Origin: Nitrosopumilus sp. BACL13 MAG-121220-bin23
Lineage (GTDB): Archaea; Thermoproteota; Nitrososphaeria; Nitrososphaerales; Nitrosopumilaceae
Length of the DNA stretch: 27,304 nt
Assembly: GCA_001437625.1 (NCBI GenBank)
Contig: LIAL01000005.1
Location: 1-27,304, forward strand
Reading direction: 5' to 3'
Position numbers and translations under genes: made by a program. Each line of letters opens with the position of its first letter. Position 1 is the stretch's first letter. Positions 15,612-23,340 of the stretch are shown piece by piece. Below the pieces are notes generated by a model. The model worked only from the letters and a program-made list of their open reading frames with translations. It had not been told where the DNA came from and made no database searches.

Positions 15612-15653
15612 GTTCCGCCTTGTGTTCCGCTATGAAGTTTCAAAATGTTCCTC
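15612..15653. promoter_or_regulatory. phased GTTCCGC repeats upstream of the regulator gene
   Basis: GTTCCGC occurs at 15612-15618 and 15624-15630, and as GTTCCTC at 15647-15653. The starts are 12 and 23 nt apart, close to whole helical turns. They end at a TATA-like CATAAACT (15653-15660) about 25 nt before the ATG at 15681. The GC-rich words stand out in this AT-rich sequence and could be an operator, perhaps autoregulatory. The rest of the gap 15451-15680 holds T-runs and nothing else recognisable. Confidence 0.4.
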
Positions 15654-15680
15654 ATAAACTACTGAATTCTATACTATAAC

Positions 15681-15968
15681 ATGTCAAAACAACAATACAG
15701 GTCCGAAATGGGAATAATGGGTGATATCTTAGACGTAACCGCTAACGGTGGTCGTGATGGAATCATTGTATCTGCAATCTCTCGAAAAGCCAACCTATCT
15801 CACTATGCAGTATTAGACAAATGTGAGAAATTGGTAGAAGCTGGCTTAGTAGAATCAGTCAAAAATGATAGAAACAGAATCTTTCAAATTACTGAAAAAG
15901 GTCTAGACTTTTTCCAGGAATTCAAAAAATTCCAACTATTAGTAGAAAGCATGAATCTAAGGTATTGA
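15681..15968 (+). CDS. winged helix-turn-helix transcriptional regulator (ArnR1-like)
   Basis: A 95-residue protein that is almost all one winged helix domain. Helix 1 covers about 8-20, the recognition region ISRKANLSHYAVLDKCEKLVEAG (28-50), and the wing VESVKNDRNRIFQITEKGLDFF (52-74). This is the pattern of the small ArnR1-like/HTH_45 regulators that are abundant in Thaumarchaeota. It has no ligand domain or membrane helix. The next gene starts 4 nt after its stop, so it heads a three-gene unit with a second, membrane-bound winged helix protein. Target genes are unknown; the GTTCCGC repeats upstream suggest autoregulation. Confidence 0.85.
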   Translation: MSKQQYRSEMGIMGDILDVTANGGRDGIIVSAISRKANLSHYAVLDKCEKLVEAGLVESVKNDRNRIFQITEKGLDFFQEFKKFQLLVESMNLRY

Positions 15969-15972
15969 TCAG

Positions 15973-16974
15973 ATGGCCTCATTTATCGAACCAATCCAAT
16001 TGAAACAATCTCTAGGAGACGATGGAATCCTTTTTGTAAGGAATGACAGTATTCTTGATACAATGGTCAAAACACCTCTTTTGGTAGCTAGTATGATTAT
16101 TGTAGCAGCTTTACTTCCAATCCAATCTTCCTTTAGTTCTCCTAGAGATTTAGATCTAATAATTTACCCTGATGGCTCTACACATATTTCTACAGAAATT
16201 GATATTGATCCATTTCTTACTGATTATGAATTAAATCTATTTGGAAGTACTATTGATAATTTAGTTGTAGTAGGAGATAATGAATTTCTATTAGATACTA
16301 GTATTATGGATGATTCTGTTTTAATTCAAACTTTTGGTTCATCAGTTATTACTATCGATTATGATATTCATGATTTAGTATCTAAACAAGGTAGACTTTG
16401 GACTTTTTCTTTAGATTCCCCTTCTAATTTTACACTACTTTTACCAAAAAATTCTGTGATTGTTGGAATGATTAATCTTCCAATTAATATGAAAATAATT
16501 AATGATCAAAACCAATTAACTTTATCTCCAGGTAAAACTGAAATTGATTATTTGTTTGGTAATACTATTTCAATACCTGATCCAAAAATTGAAACAAATT
16601 ATTTTTCATATGCCGTAATTGTTGGAGCATTAATAATTATTTTAATTGGATCTGTAATAGTTTTTCGTACTAAACAAAAAAATCATAAATTAATAGAAGA
16701 TAACCAAACAACTAAAAAAAATACTACTTTAGATCTTGAAACAATTTTTAAATTAAAATCAGATCTTCGTGAGGATGATAAAGAATTAGTGAAATTTATT
16801 TTTAATAATGGAGGAGAAGCATTAGAAAGTGAATTACGTAAAAAATTCTTGCAACCAAGAACTACTATGTGGCGTGCGGTAAAAAGATTGGAACGTGAAG
16901 GAGTTATTGAAATTGAAAAGAAAGATTTACAAAATTTAGTAAAATTACGTAAGAATATGGAGTATGAGGAATGA
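15973..16974 (+). CDS. membrane-anchored winged-helix regulator with extracytoplasmic domain
   Basis: A 333-residue protein with a clear three-part layout. An N-terminal hydrophobic helix (about 36-53) precedes a beta-rich outer domain (about 58-208), a second transmembrane helix (about 212-231), and a cytoplasmic winged helix (about 255-330, with LESELRKKFLQPRTTMWRAVKRLEREG). It should sense something outside and act directly on DNA, a one-component membrane regulator like some haloarchaeal proteins. An alternative ATG at 16063 would make the first helix an ordinary signal peptide. It lies 4 nt after a soluble regulator and overlaps the next gene by ATGA. The ligand is unknown. Confidence 0.82.
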   Translation: MASFIEPIQLKQSLGDDGILFVRNDSILDTMVKTPLLVASMIIVAALLPIQSSFSSPRDLDLIIYPDGSTHISTEIDIDPFLTDYELNLFGSTIDNLVVVGDNEFLLDTSIMDDSVLIQTFGSSVITIDYDIHDLVSKQGRLWTFSLDSPSNFTLLLPKNSVIVGMINLPINMKIINDQNQLTLSPGKTEIDYLFGNTISIPDPKIETNYFSYAVIVGALIIILIGSVIVFRTKQKNHKLIEDNQTTKKNTTLDLETIFKLKSDLREDDKELVKFIFNNGGEALESELRKKFLQPRTTMWRAVKRLEREGVIEIEKKDLQNLVKLRKNMEYEE

Positions 16975-17795
16975 AAAAATTAGCAATATTTACAATAATT
17001 GTTTTAATTTTTGGTACAGTATCTCCATCATTAGTTGATGGTGCATACGCACAAAATGATCCAAGTATTTTGTTACGTATTGCTGTACAAGCAGATAAAC
17101 AAATTGTAAATCAATTAGATAGAGTATATGCGGATCAAATTCCAAATAATTTACAAATTTTATATGATAAAGGCCATGGGGCTGTATCTTCACTAGATGA
17201 ATCTTTACCTAATGATATTGAAAAAGCAAAGCAAGATTTTCTTTTAGCAATGAATTCATTTATGCAAATTTCTAGAATAATTTCTCAATCTTCAGAAAAA
17301 GTAGTAGTAGTAGTAGTATCTGATAAATCTAATAAGGATTTAAACAGTGAAATTGATAGATTAGAAAAATATGTTAAAACTTTAGAAACAATTTCTAAAA
17401 AATATAATACTGATGTAGAATCTGATTTTATTAAAATTTATGATTTAATTCAAGAATTACGTAAACAAGTTAATGATCTAAATGAAGTAAATCTTGGTAT
17501 TAAGAAAATAAAAATTATTCTTGATTCTATTAAAAATGATATACGCGAATCTGCTCTAGAACAAAGATCTGATTTCATTAAGAGATTTTTTGATAGATTA
17601 CTTGATCAAGTTGATAAACAATTAACAAAAGCCCAAGATGATGGTATAGATCAAACTCAAATTGATAAAGGCCATGAATTAATTCTTGAAATTAGGGAGT
17701 TAGTTTCAAAAAATCAAATTAATGATGCTAAAGTGATATTTGCTGAACTACAAGGATTAATGGAAAATATTGGTTATTCGATACGAATAACATAA
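16971..17795 (+). CDS. secreted coiled-coil protein, unknown function
   Basis: A 274-residue protein with a signal peptide (about 1-28: hydrophobic IFTIIVLIFGTV, ending AYAQ). The mature part is mostly helical and charged, with coiled-coil stretches at about 120-185 and 215-260. A run of six valines (111-116) is encoded by six GTA codons. The start overlaps the membrane regulator by ATGA, so the two are probably translated together; the secreted protein may be the partner or ligand-binding element of the sensor, which is inference. No enzymatic motif or family is recognised. Confidence 0.8.
   Translation: MKKLAIFTIIVLIFGTVSPSLVDGAYAQNDPSILLRIAVQADKQIVNQLDRVYADQIPNNLQILYDKGHGAVSSLDESLPNDIEKAKQDFLLAMNSFMQISRIISQSSEKVVVVVVSDKSNKDLNSEIDRLEKYVKTLETISKKYNTDVESDFIKIYDLIQELRKQVNDLNEVNLGIKKIKIILDSIKNDIRESALEQRSDFIKRFFDRLLDQVDKQLTKAQDDGIDQTQIDKGHELILEIRELVSKNQINDAKVIFAELQGLMENIGYSIRIT
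17301..17318 (+). repeat. (GTA)6 trinucleotide repeat
   Basis: Six consecutive GTA codons inside the secreted coiled-coil gene encode V111-V116. Other valine codons in this gene also include GTT, so six identical codons suggest slippage-prone repeat DNA. Confidence 0.9.
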
Positions 17796-17827
17796 GCTTC
17801 ATATACATTTTCTAAAGAATTTCTAAC

Positions 17828-18022
17828 ATGGTTTCCAAATCAATTATACTAGGCGTAGGAATTCCAATGATTATAGTTGGTGTCTTAATGGCTTGGTTAT
17901 GGTCTCCACTTGCAGGGGAATTACAAAATCAAGTAGAATTGATTGGAAGTACTATTGGAATTTTAGGTGTAGTTTTCTTTATTTCTGGATTATTTTATAC
18001 AAAAGAACCTGTAATGCACTAG
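17828..18022 (+). CDS. two-helix membrane protein, unknown function
   Basis: A 64-residue protein made of two hydrophobic segments (about 5-26 and 38-58) joined by an acidic loop (AGELQNQVELIGS), with a short tail KEPVMH. A TATA-like ATATACAT at about 17799-17807 lies 25 nt before the ATG, giving a leaderless transcript. It sits between the regulator unit and queE. No family is recognised. Confidence 0.75.
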   Translation: MVSKSIILGVGIPMIIVGVLMAWLWSPLAGELQNQVELIGSTIGILGVVFFISGLFYTKEPVMH

Positions 18023-18070
18023 TTAGTACAAACTGATTAAATAAATAATGAAAAAAATTAGAATTATTAA

Positions 18071-18784
18071 TTGAAAGTAAGATTATTTGAGATATTTACG
18101 TCTGTAGAAGGGGAAGGAATTCTTTATGGTACAAAGACTCTTTTTGTTAGACTTGCAGGGTGCCCTTTCACATGTTTTTATTGTGATACTAAGGAATCAT
18201 TACCTCTTGATTCTGGTACAGAATATACAATTGAAGAAGCTAATGAATTAATTGATTCTAATTTACAAAATCAAACTTACAAAGTAAATTTCACTGGTGG
18301 TGATCCATTAATTCAACATCAAGCAGTTGCAGAACTTGCTAAACACATTCAAAATAAAAAAATCCCCACATATCTTGAATCATCATGCTTTGACATCGAT
18401 CGATTTAATCATGTTTTACCTTTTATTGATATTGTTAAAATTGAATTTAAAACCAAAGATTCTGATTTTGCTGATCCTAAAAATTATGACAAATTAATTG
18501 GTCATACTATGAAATGTCTTGAATCATCTGTAAAATCAAAAAAAATAACTTATATCAAAATTGTAGTTAGTTCTAAAACCCAATTAGATGAGTTCAAAGA
18601 ATTAGTGGATCAAATTTTTAATATAATTTCAAAAGAGAATATTGATGGATTTGTAATCCAACCTACATATGGTATTTCTGAACCATCGTTAGATCTTTTA
18701 TTAAATTTGTATGATATAGTATTCCCTCATTATATTGATGTTAAAGTAGTTCCACAATTACACAAATTCATTGGAGCCCCATAA
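18071..18784 (+). CDS. queE: 7-carboxy-7-deazaguanine synthase (radical SAM)
   Basis: QueE converts 6-carboxytetrahydropterin to 7-carboxy-7-deazaguanine on the way to preQ0, the precursor of archaeosine in archaeal tRNA. The 237-residue protein has the N-terminal EIFTSVEGEG and the radical-SAM cluster C31-x3-C35-x2-C38 (CPFTCFYCDT), then the SAM-binding NFTGGDPL (about 73-80) and QPTYG. The start is TTG at 18071, with TATA-like sequence near 18034-18046 at leaderless distance. folE lies directly downstream and queC nearby on the other strand, so the pathway assignment is strong. Confidence 0.94.
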   Translation: MKVRLFEIFTSVEGEGILYGTKTLFVRLAGCPFTCFYCDTKESLPLDSGTEYTIEEANELIDSNLQNQTYKVNFTGGDPLIQHQAVAELAKHIQNKKIPTYLESSCFDIDRFNHVLPFIDIVKIEFKTKDSDFADPKNYDKLIGHTMKCLESSVKSKKITYIKIVVSSKTQLDEFKELVDQIFNIISKENIDGFVIQPTYGISEPSLDLLLNLYDIVFPHYIDVKVVPQLHKFIGAP

Positions 18785-18846
18785 GATTAGCACGTGTGTA
18801 AAAATCAGATTACGTTCAAATACTAGAAAAAAAGGATAAAAATAAA

Positions 18847-19407
18847 ATGGATGATGAACGTGTACAAAAACTTGTTAGAGAATTAATTATTGAGCTGGGT
18901 GAAGATCCAACTCGTGAAGGCCTAAGAGAGACTCCTAAAAGAATTGCAAGTATGTATAAAGAAATTTTTGCTGGATATGATTCAGATTCACAATTATCTG
19001 TACAATTTTCTGAAGACTCTGATGTAGTAATTGCACGAGATATTCAATTTTATTCTATGTGTGAGCATCATATGTTGCCATTTTATGGAAAAATTCACAT
19101 TGCATATTCTCCAAATGGTAGAGTTTTTGGAATATCTAAACTAGTAAGATTAGTTGAAAAATATTCAAAAAGATTACAAATTCAAGAGCGTTTAACAAAA
19201 AATATTGCTGATGAGTTATACTCTCAAGGAGTAAAAGGTGTAGTAGTTTTTGCTGATGCTGAACATCTTTGTATGAAAATGCGTGGAGTTAGAAATGATG
19301 CAACTCTTTCCTCCTCTGCATTTAGAGGAATTTATGAAAATAAGGAAGAAAAAGAGAGTATTATGACACTAATTAAAAAACGTGCTTCAAATTCATCTTT
19401 CCCATAA
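18847..19407 (+). CDS. folE: GTP cyclohydrolase I (FolE type)
   Basis: Opens GTP to 7,8-dihydroneopterin triphosphate, the first step of both folate-like and deazaguanine (preQ0) synthesis. The 186-residue protein has zinc ligands C72 and H75 (SMCEHHMLPFYGK) and C142 (LCMKMRGV), plus EGLRETPKRIA near the N-terminus, and typical length. It follows queE by 62 nt in the same direction. This is the bacterial-type FolE I rather than archaeal MptA, as expected in Thaumarchaeota. A QueD homologue is not in the window. Confidence 0.96.
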   Translation: MDDERVQKLVRELIIELGEDPTREGLRETPKRIASMYKEIFAGYDSDSQLSVQFSEDSDVVIARDIQFYSMCEHHMLPFYGKIHIAYSPNGRVFGISKLVRLVEKYSKRLQIQERLTKNIADELYSQGVKGVVVFADAEHLCMKMRGVRNDATLSSSAFRGIYENKEEKESIMTLIKKRASNSSFP

Positions 19408-19446
19408 TACTCAAAAATTAAATAATCAATATTTTTCATTATTAAT

Positions 19447-19692
19447 ATGGGAAAAGCAAATCCGTATATTCACATTCCAAAAGAATCTTGGCCTAATTGG
19501 ACCTGGTATGCAATAGAATGTGTTGCTCTTATTGTAATTGCTTTTCTAGCATCCGTTAAAATTACTAATTCTATTGAAGGCCTAACTCCAGAAATACATA
19601 ATTACCTTATTACAGGAATTTTTGGAACATTCTTTTTAGTTTGGTATGTTGTAATTAGAGGATTAATTCTAAAAAAGAAAATTTTAAAATAA
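19447..19692 (+). CDS. two-helix membrane protein, unknown function
   Basis: An 81-residue protein with an aromatic-rich N-terminus (ESWPNWTWY), two transmembrane segments (about 22-42 and 53-75) and a basic lysine-rich C-terminus. It lies between folE and the convergent queC, 39 nt after folE, and could be co-transcribed with folE. No link to deazaguanine synthesis is visible and no family is recognised. Confidence 0.75.
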   Translation: MGKANPYIHIPKESWPNWTWYAIECVALIVIAFLASVKITNSIEGLTPEIHNYLITGIFGTFFLVWYVVIRGLILKKKILK

Positions 19693-19703
19693 ATAGTCTA
19701 TAT

Positions 19704-20378
19704 CTATTTCAAATATTTTGTTTTATCTTTAATTTTAGCTTCTTTAAATGCAATTTTTCTATTATTACAAGATTCACAAATTCCGCAGTGATATTTTTTA
19801 TTTGAATAACAACTCCAAGTTTTAAAAATTGAATCCCCTAAATTTTTTATCCCTGTTTTTAATAAATCACTTTTTGATAATCCCTTACGATATGGTGACC
19901 AAATTTCAATACTTTTTCGTAATTTTGAATTAATTCCATCAATTTCTCCTTCATTAAACGCATTTTCTAATTTTTTTGCAAATTTTGGTCTACAATCAGG
20001 ATAATTTGTATCCCCTGTATGTGCACCATATGCAACGAGAGATGCATTAAGTGTAAAAGCCCATGCAGATGCTATTGAAAGAAATACTGCATTTCTAATT
20101 GGAACTACAATTGAATATTCAAATTTAGTTGGAATTTTTCTTTTTGAACTTGTTAAAACATTTGAATTTCCATAAAGATTTTTCATAAAACCAATATCGA
20201 TTATTTTATGTTCTTTTAATCCCAGTTTTTTTGCAAAAGATTTTGCTGCAGCGATTTCCATGTTAGCTTTTTGTCCATACGAGAATGTAATTCCATATAA
20301 TTCATATTTTGATTTTAAAAATGAAACTGAACATACAGAATCAATCCCTCCACTAAATACAATAACAGCTTTTTTCAT
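19704..20378 (-). CDS. queC: 7-cyano-7-deazaguanine (preQ0) synthase
   Basis: QueC turns 7-carboxy-7-deazaguanine into preQ0 using ATP and ammonia. The 224-residue protein has the PP-loop SGGIDS (9-14), the HTGDTNYPDCRP substrate region, and a C-terminal zinc site from C190, C198, C201 and C204 (CYSNKKYHCGICESC). It is the last gene of a minus-strand unit after a GPN GTPase and thrB, starting 10 nt after the thrB stop. It completes queE and folE on the plus strand. It is close to typical length and intact. Confidence 0.95.
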   Translation of the reverse strand: MKKAVIVFSGGIDSVCSVSFLKSKYELYGITFSYGQKANMEIAAAKSFAKKLGLKEHKIIDIGFMKNLYGNSNVLTSSKRKIPTKFEYSIVVPIRNAVFLSIASAWAFTLNASLVAYGAHTGDTNYPDCRPKFAKKLENAFNEGEIDGINSKLRKSIEIWSPYRKGLSKSDLLKTGIKNLGDSIFKTWSCYSNKKYHCGICESCNNRKIAFKEAKIKDKTKYLK

Positions 20379-20388
20379 AATTTATCAT

Positions 20389-21315
20389 CTAATTATTTTT
20401 TATATGCATTGCACCTTTACTGGGTTTGCATATTATTGTTTGACATTCAATATTTACAGATGCAAATCCTTTTGACATTGCATTACTAATTTTTTTCAAG
20501 TTAAATGAATTTTTTGAAAATGCAATTACTGATGGTCCTGCACCACTAATTGTAACACCATATGCACCTGCTTTTAGTGCATTTTGTTTAACTTTTTGAT
20601 ATCCTGGAATCATGTGTTGTCTTGCAGGCTCTACAATTACATCTTTAATTGAATTTCCGATTAATTCAGGATCTTTTTTCATAAATCCTACAACAATTGA
20701 TGACGCATTTGATATATTCAAAACAGCATCAGTTAATTTTATTTTTTTAGGAAGTACTCCTCTTGAAACCTTTGTTTTATTTTTTGGAACATCAATTTTT
20801 GGAACTGCAATACACATTCTTAGATTCATAGGTGGATCTATTGTAATTACATCTAATGGATCTGTTTTAACAATAACAAATCCTCCTAAAACTGAGGCTG
20901 CAACATTATCATAATGAATTGATCCGGCACTTGCTTTTTCACCAAACCCTGCATATTTTACTAAAGAATTTGGATTTAGTTTTAATTTAAATAATTTATC
21001 AAACGCAACTGCAGTTGCAGCAGCAGATCCAGCACTACTACCCATTCCAAATCCAGCAGGTATTCCTTTTTTTATTTTAATTTCAATACCATCTTTAATT
21101 TTTAATTCATTTTTCATGTTTTTTATTACTAATCCTGCAGTGTTATTTTCTGGATTTGTAGGAATATCATCATCTGTAATTATTGTAATTCCACTTTTTA
21201 TTTTTGTTAATGTAACTTCATCATAAAATGCATCTATTGCTAGTCCAAATGTATCAAATCCTGGTCCCAAATTAGCTGTAGATGATGGTGCTCTAACTGT
21301 AATTTTTGTTACCAA
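20389..21315 (-). CDS. thrB: homoserine kinase (GHMP family)
   Basis: Phosphorylates homoserine for threonine synthesis. The 308-residue protein has the ThrB N-terminus VRAPSSTANLGPGFD and the GHMP ATP-binding motif GIPAGFGMGSSAGSAAA (about 84-100); the C-terminal GAYGVTISGAGPSVIAF is also typical. The start is TTG at 21315, directly abutting the TAG stop of the upstream GTPase, with a GAGGT site at about 21323-21330. It is therefore probably translated from the same mRNA as the GTPase and queC. Confidence 0.95.
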   Translation of the reverse strand: MVTKITVRAPSSTANLGPGFDTFGLAIDAFYDEVTLTKIKSGITIITDDDIPTNPENNTAGLVIKNMKNELKIKDGIEIKIKKGIPAGFGMGSSAGSAAATAVAFDKLFKLKLNPNSLVKYAGFGEKASAGSIHYDNVAASVLGGFVIVKTDPLDVITIDPPMNLRMCIAVPKIDVPKNKTKVSRGVLPKKIKLTDAVLNISNASSIVVGFMKKDPELIGNSIKDVIVEPARQHMIPGYQKVKQNALKAGAYGVTISGAGPSVIAFSKNSFNLKKISNAMSKGFASVNIECQTIICKPSKGAMHIKNN

Positions 21316-22110
21316 CTACCCTTCTACCTCTTCACCCAAATTGAGAATTCTACTCAGTGCACTCTCAAGATTAACAATACCTTCACCCGTTAAATTTGAA
21401 ATTGGAATTAACCCTTGTGCAAATCCATTAAGATTTAATCCTCGTAAAATACTTGTAGTCAATGCATATGTTTCACCATCTGTATCTTTAGAAATTGCAT
21501 TTTCTAATGTACTCAAGCTTGTTGACCATTGTAGTATATCTTTTAGTTTAGTATCTATTACATCTGTTTTTGTTATTGCATTTATTGTTGGTAAATTAAG
21601 TCGTAATCTAATTGATGTTGCAAGTAATGCAATTGAAACAAAATTTACAGGTGTAGTAACTATTGAGCCATCAAAAAGAAAAATACTTGTTTTTTCATCA
21701 GATCTAAGATTATCTACAATAAAACGACCACTAGAACGATATGCAAATAATTCAATCTGACCTGGTGTATCGACAATTAGATAATCTGGATTTATTTGAT
21801 CTACTTCATTTTGTATTTCATCAATCTTTGATGCAATCAAGTCATTTGCCATTACTAATGCTCCATTTGGTCCCAAACTGTACTGTTGCATTATTGAAAC
21901 ATAATCCACATAATCTCTAACATCTACATCACAATTGTATGGCATACTTTCAACACCAGGATCTAAATTTAAGACCGCGACATTTGCTCCATTTCTTGTA
22001 TAATATTCAAGTAGTTTTGATGTAAGTGATGATTTTCCTGAACCAGCTGTTCCAGTAACAAAAATTGTTTTCAATCTTGTCTTGATTTCTTCTCTTTGCT
22101 TATATTTCAA
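21316..22110 (-). CDS. GPN-loop GTPase
   Basis: A 264-residue GTPase of the archaeal/eukaryotic GPN family, whose eukaryotic members assist RNA polymerase assembly. It shows Walker A GTAGSGKSS (20-28), the DPGVES segment (about 50-55), the defining G-P-N insertion (80-82, LGPNGALV), VDTPGQIELF in the switch II region and TKTD as the base-specificity loop. The start is a TTG at 22110; a TTG at 22074 would give the more usual MKTIFVTG N-terminus. A TATA-like CTTTAAAAAT at 22121-22130 lies upstream. It leads the GTPase-thrB-queC unit. Confidence 0.92.
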   Translation of the reverse strand: MKYKQREEIKTRLKTIFVTGTAGSGKSSLTSKLLEYYTRNGANVAVLNLDPGVESMPYNCDVDVRDYVDYVSIMQQYSLGPNGALVMANDLIASKIDEIQNEVDQINPDYLIVDTPGQIELFAYRSSGRFIVDNLRSDEKTSIFLFDGSIVTTPVNFVSIALLATSIRLRLNLPTINAITKTDVIDTKLKDILQWSTSLSTLENAISKDTDGETYALTTSILRGLNLNGFAQGLIPISNLTGEGIVNLESALSRILNLGEEVEG

Positions 22111-22135
22111 ACTAGATGATTTTTAAAGAAATTTT

Positions 22136-22181
22136 TTAGTCAAAAATTTATTTTATAATTATTCTAAATTAGTCAAAAATT
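22136..22181 (+). repeat. 13-bp direct repeat in the GPN-GTPase/UPF0104 intergenic region
   Basis: TTAGTCAAAAATT occurs at 22136-22148 and 22169-22181, 33 nt start to start (about three helical turns). An inverted partial copy, TGACTAA, is at 22239-22245. It lies in the divergent gap 22111-22289 and could bind a regulator of either gene. Confidence 0.45.
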
Positions 22182-22211
22182 GATAAAATACCAATTTAAT
22201 CATGTTTTTTA

Positions 22212-22227
22212 TGCCTATTTTTAGGCA
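22212..22227. other. short hairpin with TTTT loop in the divergent promoter region
   Basis: TGCCTA-TTTT-TAGGCA forms a perfect 6-bp stem with a four-base loop, upstream of the promoter for the gene at 22290. It could be a palindromic protein site or a minor terminator element; nothing else recognisable fills this gap. Confidence 0.35.
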
Positions 22228-22289
22228 CGATAATTTAATGACTAAATTTTCATCAACTTTCATATTTGATTCTTTGAAAAAAATATCAA

Positions 22290-23306
22290 ATGAATTGGAG
22301 ACTAGTAGCCATACCTGTTACTTTAATCCCTATTTTGATTATTGCCATTCAATTTGATATTCAAATTGATGATATTCTAGCAATTGGTCTTTTTCCATTT
22401 ATTGGAGCTATAATTGCAATGATGATTAAACTAGTTTTACAAGGAATAAAATTTGCATATATTACAAAAAAATATCTTGGTAACACTGATTCATTTTTAA
22501 AATTAATTGGTGTTAGAGTCGGTAGTGAATTTATTAAATTTACAACTCCAATGTTCATTGGAGCAGAATTTATTGTAATTTATTATTTGAAGAAAAAGGG
22601 AGTAGAACTTTCAAAGGCCACCTGGATTGCACTTGTTGATATTGTAACTGAAGTACTTGCAGCAGGTTTGTTATCTATGTTGGCAGGAGTAATTGCATTA
22701 TTGAATGGAGCCTATCTTGTTGGAATTGTTATTTTAGCTACTAGTATTTCTATTACATCTGTATGGATGGCAATGTTCTTTTTATCTTCTAAACATACAT
22801 TTCAAGTTCCAAATATTTTAGAAATACTTGTTAAAAAACTAGGAAAAGAAAAAGGAAGTAAAATTATTAATCAAACAAATGATTGGATGAAAGAAACATG
22901 CACCATGATTAGAGAGAATATACAAACTCCTGAATCTAAAAAAATATTTACAGTTTCATTCTTTTTTTCACTTGCATCATGGTCATTTTATGGAATATCT
23001 TTTATGATTATAGCAATGGGAACCGGATTAGTAATTAACCCATTTGATTCAATAATGGCAGTTATGGGTGCAAATGCAATTGGAAATCTACCAATTACTA
23101 TTGGTGGTTCAGGTTTAGCTGAATTTGGTATCATATCTTATCTAAATAATCTAAATCCATTTGATTTTACTATAAATGAAGGAATTGTAGGTTGGGATGC
23201 TGTAATTGGTTGGAGAATTGCAACATATTATGTTCCAATAGCAATTACGTGGATATTATTAGTAAAATTAGCCTTGAGTAAAATTCCAAAAACACTGAAT
23301 GAATAG
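22290..23306 (+). CDS. UPF0104 / lysylphosphatidylglycerol synthase-like membrane protein
   Basis: A 338-residue polytopic protein with about eight hydrophobic segments. The C-terminal part contains FSLASWSFYGISFMIIAMG and ANAIGNLPITIGGSGLAEFGI, the conserved region of UPF0104/LPG-synthase transmembrane proteins. Members occur in lipid and glycan export or modification; here no soluble aminoacyl-transfer domain is attached, so flippase-like function is inference. The ATG has a TATA-like CATATTTGAT at 22261-22270 about 25 nt upstream. An SDR gene follows after 34 nt and may be co-transcribed. Confidence 0.85.
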   Translation: MNWRLVAIPVTLIPILIIAIQFDIQIDDILAIGLFPFIGAIIAMMIKLVLQGIKFAYITKKYLGNTDSFLKLIGVRVGSEFIKFTTPMFIGAEFIVIYYLKKKGVELSKATWIALVDIVTEVLAAGLLSMLAGVIALLNGAYLVGIVILATSISITSVWMAMFFLSSKHTFQVPNILEILVKKLGKEKGSKIINQTNDWMKETCTMIRENIQTPESKKIFTVSFFFSLASWSFYGISFMIIAMGTGLVINPFDSIMAVMGANAIGNLPITIGGSGLAEFGIISYLNNLNPFDFTINEGIVGWDAVIGWRIATYYVPIAITWILLVKLALSKIPKTLNE

Positions 23307-23340
23307 AAACCACTTTATCATTAAATGATTTTTTTTATTT

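Noticed and set aside
15545..15670. Structured RNA upstream of the winged-helix gene
   Set aside because: CTGA words occur, but there is no box C and no stable stem; the GC-rich words are better read as a possible operator.
22202..22360. Short plus-strand frame overlapping the UPF0104 gene start
   Set aside because: Runs out of frame into the real gene and covers the hairpin and promoter; no coding signature.
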